Position numbers and translations under genes: made by a program
The notes under the pieces: generated by a model
Told to the model about the DNA's origin: nothing
The model's input: only the letters and a program-made list of their open reading frames with translations
Databases searched by the model: none
From: Pseudomonas lalkuanensis
GTDB taxonomy: Bacteria; Pseudomonadota; Gammaproteobacteria; Pseudomonadales; Pseudomonadaceae
Length of the DNA: 64,000 bases
Reading direction: 5' to 3'
Assembly (NCBI RefSeq): GCF_008807375.1
Contig: NZ_CP043311.1
Coordinates: 4,568,001 to 4,632,000 of the forward strand
Shown: in pieces, positions 60,861 to 64,000 of the stretch
How the letters are laid out: each line of letters starts with the position of its first letter
How positions within the stretch are numbered: the stretch's first letter is position 1

Positions 60861-62294
60861 ATGAATCTTCTGCGCCCTACTCTGCTGACGCTTGCCTGCT
60901 TCCTCGCTACACCCGTCATGGCTGACGACCTGCCTTCGCTTGGGGACTCCAGCTCTTCCATCGTTTCCCCGGAACAGGAACACCAGCTCGGCCGCGCCTG
61001 GCTGAGCCTGCTGCGCGGCCAGGTGCCGCAACTCGACGACCCGCAGCTCAAGGACTACGTGGAATCCAGCGTCTATCGCCTGGCCGAGACCAGCCAGCTG
61101 CAGGACCGGCGCCTGGAGTTCGTCCTGCTCAACAGCCCCCAGTTGAATGCATTCGCCGCGCCGGGCGGGATCATTGGCGTCAATGGCGGCCTCTTCCTCT
61201 ACGCCCCCACCGAAGCCGAATACGCCTCGGTACTCGCCCACGAACTGGCGCACTTGTCCCAGCGCCACTTCGCCCGTGGCGTGGAGGCCCAGCAGCGCAT
61301 GCAGGTGCCGGTGATGGCGGCCATGCTGGCGGGTATCGTCGCCGCCGCGGCCGGTGCCGGTGATGCCGGCATGGCCGCGATCATGGGCACCCAGGCCGCG
61401 GCCATCCAGGAGCAACGCCGCTTCTCCCGGCAGAACGAACAGGAAGCCGACCGTATCGGTCTGCTCAATCTGGAGAAGGCCGGCTATGACCCGCGCGCCA
61501 TGCCGCGCATGTTCGAGCGCCTGATGCGTCAGTACCGCTACGACGCCAAGCCGCCGGAATTCCTCCTCACCCACCCGGTGACCGAGAACCGTATCGCCGA
61601 CACCCGCAACCGCGCCGAGCAACTGCCGCCCGGAGGTGTCGAGAACAGCCTGCGCTACCAACTGATGCGCGCCCGCGTGCAACTGATGTTCGAGGAAACC
61701 CCGGGGATAGCCGCCAAGCGTTTCCGCGCCATGCTCGACGAAGACCCGAAACTGGATGCGGCCCGCTATGGCCTGGCCATCGCCCAGATCAAGGGCGGCC
61801 AGCTCAACCAGGCGCGGGATAACCTCGCGCCCCTGCTGGCCAAGGCCCCGAACGAGATCGTCTACAACCTGGGCCAGGTGGATCTGGACATCACCGCCAA
61901 CCGTCTGGCCGAAGCCCAGCAGCGCGTCGACCGGCTGCTCGCCCAGTACCCCAACAACTACCCGCTGAAGCAGATGCGCAGCGACCTGCTGCTCAAGCAG
62001 AACAAGCCGAAGGACGCCGAGAAGGTGCTCGACGGTCTGCTCAAGAGCCGGCCGAACGACCCGGATGTCTGGTACCAGGTGGCCGAAGTCCGCGGTCTGG
62101 CCGGCAACACCATCGGTCTGCACCAGGCTCGCGCCGAGTACTTCGCCCTGGTGGGGGATTTCGACCAGGCGATCGAGCAGCTGGGCTTCGCCAAGCGTCG
62201 TGCCGGCAGCAATTTCCCGCTGGCCGCGCGCATCGACGCCCGCCAGCAGGAGCTGATCCAGCAGCAGCAGATGGTCAAGCAGATGATGCGCTGA
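60861..62294 (+). CDS. bepA: Periplasmic M48 metalloprotease/chaperone BepA
   Basis: 477 aa. Signal peptide MNLLRPTLLTLACFLATPVM-ADD; M48 zinc motif in LAHELAHLSQRHF (HEXXH) with downstream NEQEADRIG supplying the third ligand; C-terminal TPR repeats from about residue 300. Controls quality of BAM substrates such as LptD. Fits functionally with bamC 4 kb away. Ends at a strong terminator before nadA. Confidence 0.93.
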   Translation: MNLLRPTLLTLACFLATPVMADDLPSLGDSSSSIVSPEQEHQLGRAWLSLLRGQVPQLDDPQLKDYVESSVYRLAETSQLQDRRLEFVLLNSPQLNAFAAPGGIIGVNGGLFLYAPTEAEYASVLAHELAHLSQRHFARGVEAQQRMQVPVMAAMLAGIVAAAAGAGDAGMAAIMGTQAAAIQEQRRFSRQNEQEADRIGLLNLEKAGYDPRAMPRMFERLMRQYRYDAKPPEFLLTHPVTENRIADTRNRAEQLPPGGVENSLRYQLMRARVQLMFEETPGIAAKRFRAMLDEDPKLDAARYGLAIAQIKGGQLNQARDNLAPLLAKAPNEIVYNLGQVDLDITANRLAEAQQRVDRLLAQYPNNYPLKQMRSDLLLKQNKPKDAEKVLDGLLKSRPNDPDVWYQVAEVRGLAGNTIGLHQARAEYFALVGDFDQAIEQLGFAKRRAGSNFPLAARIDARQQELIQQQQMVKQMMR

Positions 62295-62311
62295 TCAGGC
62301 CCCGGAAAATG

Positions 62312-62341
62312 AAAAAGCCCGGACAGGTCCGGGCTTTTTTC
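62312..62341. terminator. Bidirectional intrinsic terminator
   Basis: AAAAAGCCCGGAC-AG-GTCCGGGCTTTTTT between convergent bepA and nadA. Confidence 0.92.
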
Positions 62342-62351
62342 TGGGCGGGAA

Positions 62352-63410
62352 TCAGGCGTTGCCGGCCTGTTTGAGGCGTGCAGCCTGGGTGAAATCCAGC
62401 ATGCGCTTGAGCGGTTTCACAGCCCGGGGGATCAGCGCTGGTTCTACGAATATCTCGTTGGTGCCTTCACGCAGGCACTGCAGGGTGCGCTCCAGGGTGT
62501 TCATCGCCATCCACGGGCAGTGGGCGCAGCTGCGGCAGGCCGCGCCGTTGCCAGCGGTGGGTGCTTCGATGAACTGCTTGTCCGGGCACAGCTGCTGCAT
62601 CTTGTAGAAGATGCCGCGATCGGTGGCGACGATGAAGGTCTTGTTCGGCAGGGTCTGTGCAGCCTTGATCAGCTGGCTGGTGGAACCGACCGCGTCGGCC
62701 AGTTCGATCACCGCCTCGGGGGATTCCGGGTGCACCAGTACCGCGGCATCCGGGTACAGGGCCTTCATGTCTTCCAGCTGCTTGGCCTTGAACTCCTCGT
62801 GAACGATGCAGGCACCGTCCCAGAGCAGCATGTCGGCGCCGGTTTCACGCTGGATGTAGCGGCCCAGGTGCTGGTCCGGCGCCCAGATGATGGTTTCGCC
62901 GTTGTCCATCAGGCTCTCGACGATCTCCAGCGCGCAGCTGGAGGTCACCACCCAGTCCGCGCGGGCCTTCACGGCCGCCGAGGTGTTGGCGTAGACAACC
63001 ACGGTGCGCTCGGGATGCTGGTCGCAGAAGGCGGAGAACTCATCGACCGGGCAACCCAGGTCCAGGGAGCAGGTGGCTTCCAGTGTGGGCATCAGCACGC
63101 GTTTTTCCGGATTGAGGATCTTCGCGGTCTCGCCCATGAAACGAACGCCGGCGACGACCACGGTCTGCGCCGAATGCTGGTTGCCGAAACGGGCCATTTC
63201 CAGGGAGTCGGAAACGCAACCGCCGGTTTCCTCGGCCAGCGCCTGGATCACCGGATCGCAGTAGTAGTGGGCGACCAGCACGGCATCGCGCGCCTTCAGT
63301 TCGGCGGCGATGGCGGCACGGTAATGCGCCTCTTCCTCGGCCGTCAGCTGTTTGGGCTGCTTGGCGGCAAGATGGGCCTGGACCAGAAAGCGTTCGGAAA
63401 GCTGTGTCAT
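62352..63410 (-). CDS. nadA: Quinolinate synthase A
   Basis: 352 aa, standard length. 4Fe-4S cysteines are in the segments [11 protein letters not shown] and [20 protein letters not shown] and HPESPEAV are conserved. Condenses iminoaspartate with DHAP to quinolinate in NAD synthesis. Start [10 protein letters not shown]; an ATG 36 nt upstream lacks an RBS. Confidence 0.96.
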   Translation of the reverse strand: MTQLSERFLVQAHLAAKQPKQLTAEEEAHYRAAIAAELKARDAVLVAHYYCDPVIQALAEETGGCVSDSLEMARFGNQHSAQTVVVAGVRFMGETAKILNPEKRVLMPTLEATCSLDLGCPVDEFSAFCDQHPERTVVVYANTSAAVKARADWVVTSSCALEIVESLMDNGETIIWAPDQHLGRYIQRETGADMLLWDGACIVHEEFKAKQLEDMKALYPDAAVLVHPESPEAVIELADAVGSTSQLIKAAQTLPNKTFIVATDRGIFYKMQQLCPDKQFIEAPTAGNGAACRSCAHCPWMAMNTLERTLQCLREGTNEIFVEPALIPRAVKPLKRMLDFTQAARLKQAGNA

Positions 63411-63783
63411 GGGAGCTGAACCTGCGAGCGCGTGGCGCAAAGACATTGTACACCCGCCCCTTCTGGCTCGGACGCCAGCGGGAGAGGGCGCGGATCATAA
63501 CGCAGATTTGGCGGCTCCGGGACAACCCTGACAATCACCGTCCGTCCCCTGCCCCGGTAACATTTCTCCTTATCATTTGCCTGCCTTCCCCCCGAAAACA
63601 GGCAATAAAAAGGCCCGCCTCGAAAAGGCAGGCCTGGACCAGCTACGCCTGTACCACTCCCTTCACCTGACCTGGCGCGCTCCGCGCTGGCACGGTCCCA
63701 GGGACTCCCGAAGTCCCAACATCAACACCAACTCGACCAGTGCCGGGCTCCCCCGGGCGCGGCCGTCTTGCAAAACAACAGGC
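63411..63783. other. Intergenic region downstream of the last gene
   Basis: 373 bp containing the nadA promoter region and, at 63605-63635, a minus-strand terminator 150 bp after the stop of the small membrane gene. The 145 bp between that stop and the terminator contain no ORF with an RBS and could be an mRNA 3' UTR or a 3'-derived small RNA. Confidence 0.5.
63605..63635 (-). terminator. Intrinsic terminator, minus strand
   Basis: On the minus strand AGGCCTGCCTTTTCGAGGCG GGCCT forms a stem with one mismatch, followed by TTTTTATTG. Confidence 0.75.
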
Positions 63784-63987
63784 CTATCGCCGTCCCTTCA
63801 TGCAAACCATGGCCAGATACCCTCCAAAAATCACACTCGCCAGAGCGACCAGCTGGTCGAAGTCAAAATCGCTCTGGTTTCCCAGCATCAGTGAAAACTC
63901 GATGGACAGGCACATCGCGCCCGCCGCCAGAGCCAGCAGATATGCATTGCTGGTCCTGGTCCGCCGCAGCAGGAGCACCTTGCTCAT
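63784..63987 (-). CDS. Hypothetical small membrane protein
   Basis: 67 aa. Two hydrophobic helices (NAYLLALAAGAMCLSIEFSL, VALASVIFGGYLAMVCM) with a basic N-terminus (MSKVLLLRRTRTS) and C-terminal KGRR. No family recognised. It lies at the window edge, so an upstream partner gene may exist. A terminator is found 150 bp downstream. Confidence 0.6.
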   Translation of the reverse strand: MSKVLLLRRTRTSNAYLLALAAGAMCLSIEFSLMLGNQSDFDFDQLVALASVIFGGYLAMVCMKGRR

Positions 63988-64000
63988 GCCATAGGCTTTC

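Overview
The window is GC-rich chromosomal DNA from a Pseudomonas, most likely a relative of the P. aeruginosa lineage. Evidence: the 55-63.4 kb block (purC, bamC, dapA, gcvR, bcp, a PerM-like permease, a TusA-like protein, bepA, nadA, with tRNA-Ser beside purC) matches the gene order I recall for PA1004-PA1013 of P. aeruginosa; the mutasome is imuA-imuB-dnaE2; CysN and CysC are fused; and the intergenic spaces carry the GTGGGAGCGAATTCATTCGCG-type palindromes typical of the genus.

Layout. 0-17.8 kb: an accessory metabolic island holding an SRPBCC protein, a cysD-cysNC pair, a LuxR-type regulator, a FadD3-like CoA ligase, two SDRs, a KshB-like iron-sulfur reductase, a Kst4D-like flavoprotein, an HsaB-like flavin reductase, an HsaA-like monooxygenase, a luciferase-like monooxygenase, a stand-alone EF-G and an EthD protein. 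17.9-29.6 kb: GYD protein, 1-Cys peroxiredoxin (lsfA type), Mut7-C RNase-like protein, Lhr helicase, a methyltransferase, ppnN and an MFS carrier. 29.6-36.9 kb: a locus resembling quaternary-amine or choline-type catabolism (aldehyde dehydrogenase, class II aldolase-like protein, GlxA-like regulator, GMC oxidoreductase, Rieske oxygenase) with an internally deleted betaine/choline-binding protein. 37-41.6 kb: MerR regulator divergent from an M24 peptidase-like gene, an EphD-type hydrolase-SDR fusion and a PF10118-type hydrolase. 41.8-45.6 kb: rmuC, a Sel1 protein, a GreA/B-like factor and small membrane proteins. 45.9-53.8 kb: the SOS mutasome imuA-imuB-dnaE2 behind a LexA box, an M28 aminopeptidase and an SRAP protein. 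54-64 kb: lipoprotein, tRNA-Ser and the conserved housekeeping block.

Main observations. (1) A 16-bp dyad, T(A/C)GTCC-N4-GGAC(T/G)A, recurs 62-86 bp upstream of the start codons of nearly every transcription unit in the first 17 kb (eight units, two of the sites degenerate). I did not notice it elsewhere in the window. It ties the steroid-like catabolic genes, a cysDNC copy, the EthD and SRPBCC genes and the LuxR regulator into one apparent regulon. (2) Between the LexA box and imuA lies a 27-codon leader ORF that overlaps the imuA start codon and contains a perfect 10-bp intrinsic terminator, which looks like a translation-coupled attenuator on the SOS mutasome. (3) A 117-aa in-frame deletion remnant of a choline/betaine-binding protein keeps its signal peptide and both ends. 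(4) An intergenic repeat is inserted in frame in lhr. (5) purC is of the long (about 290 aa) type at the place where P. aeruginosa carries the short type.
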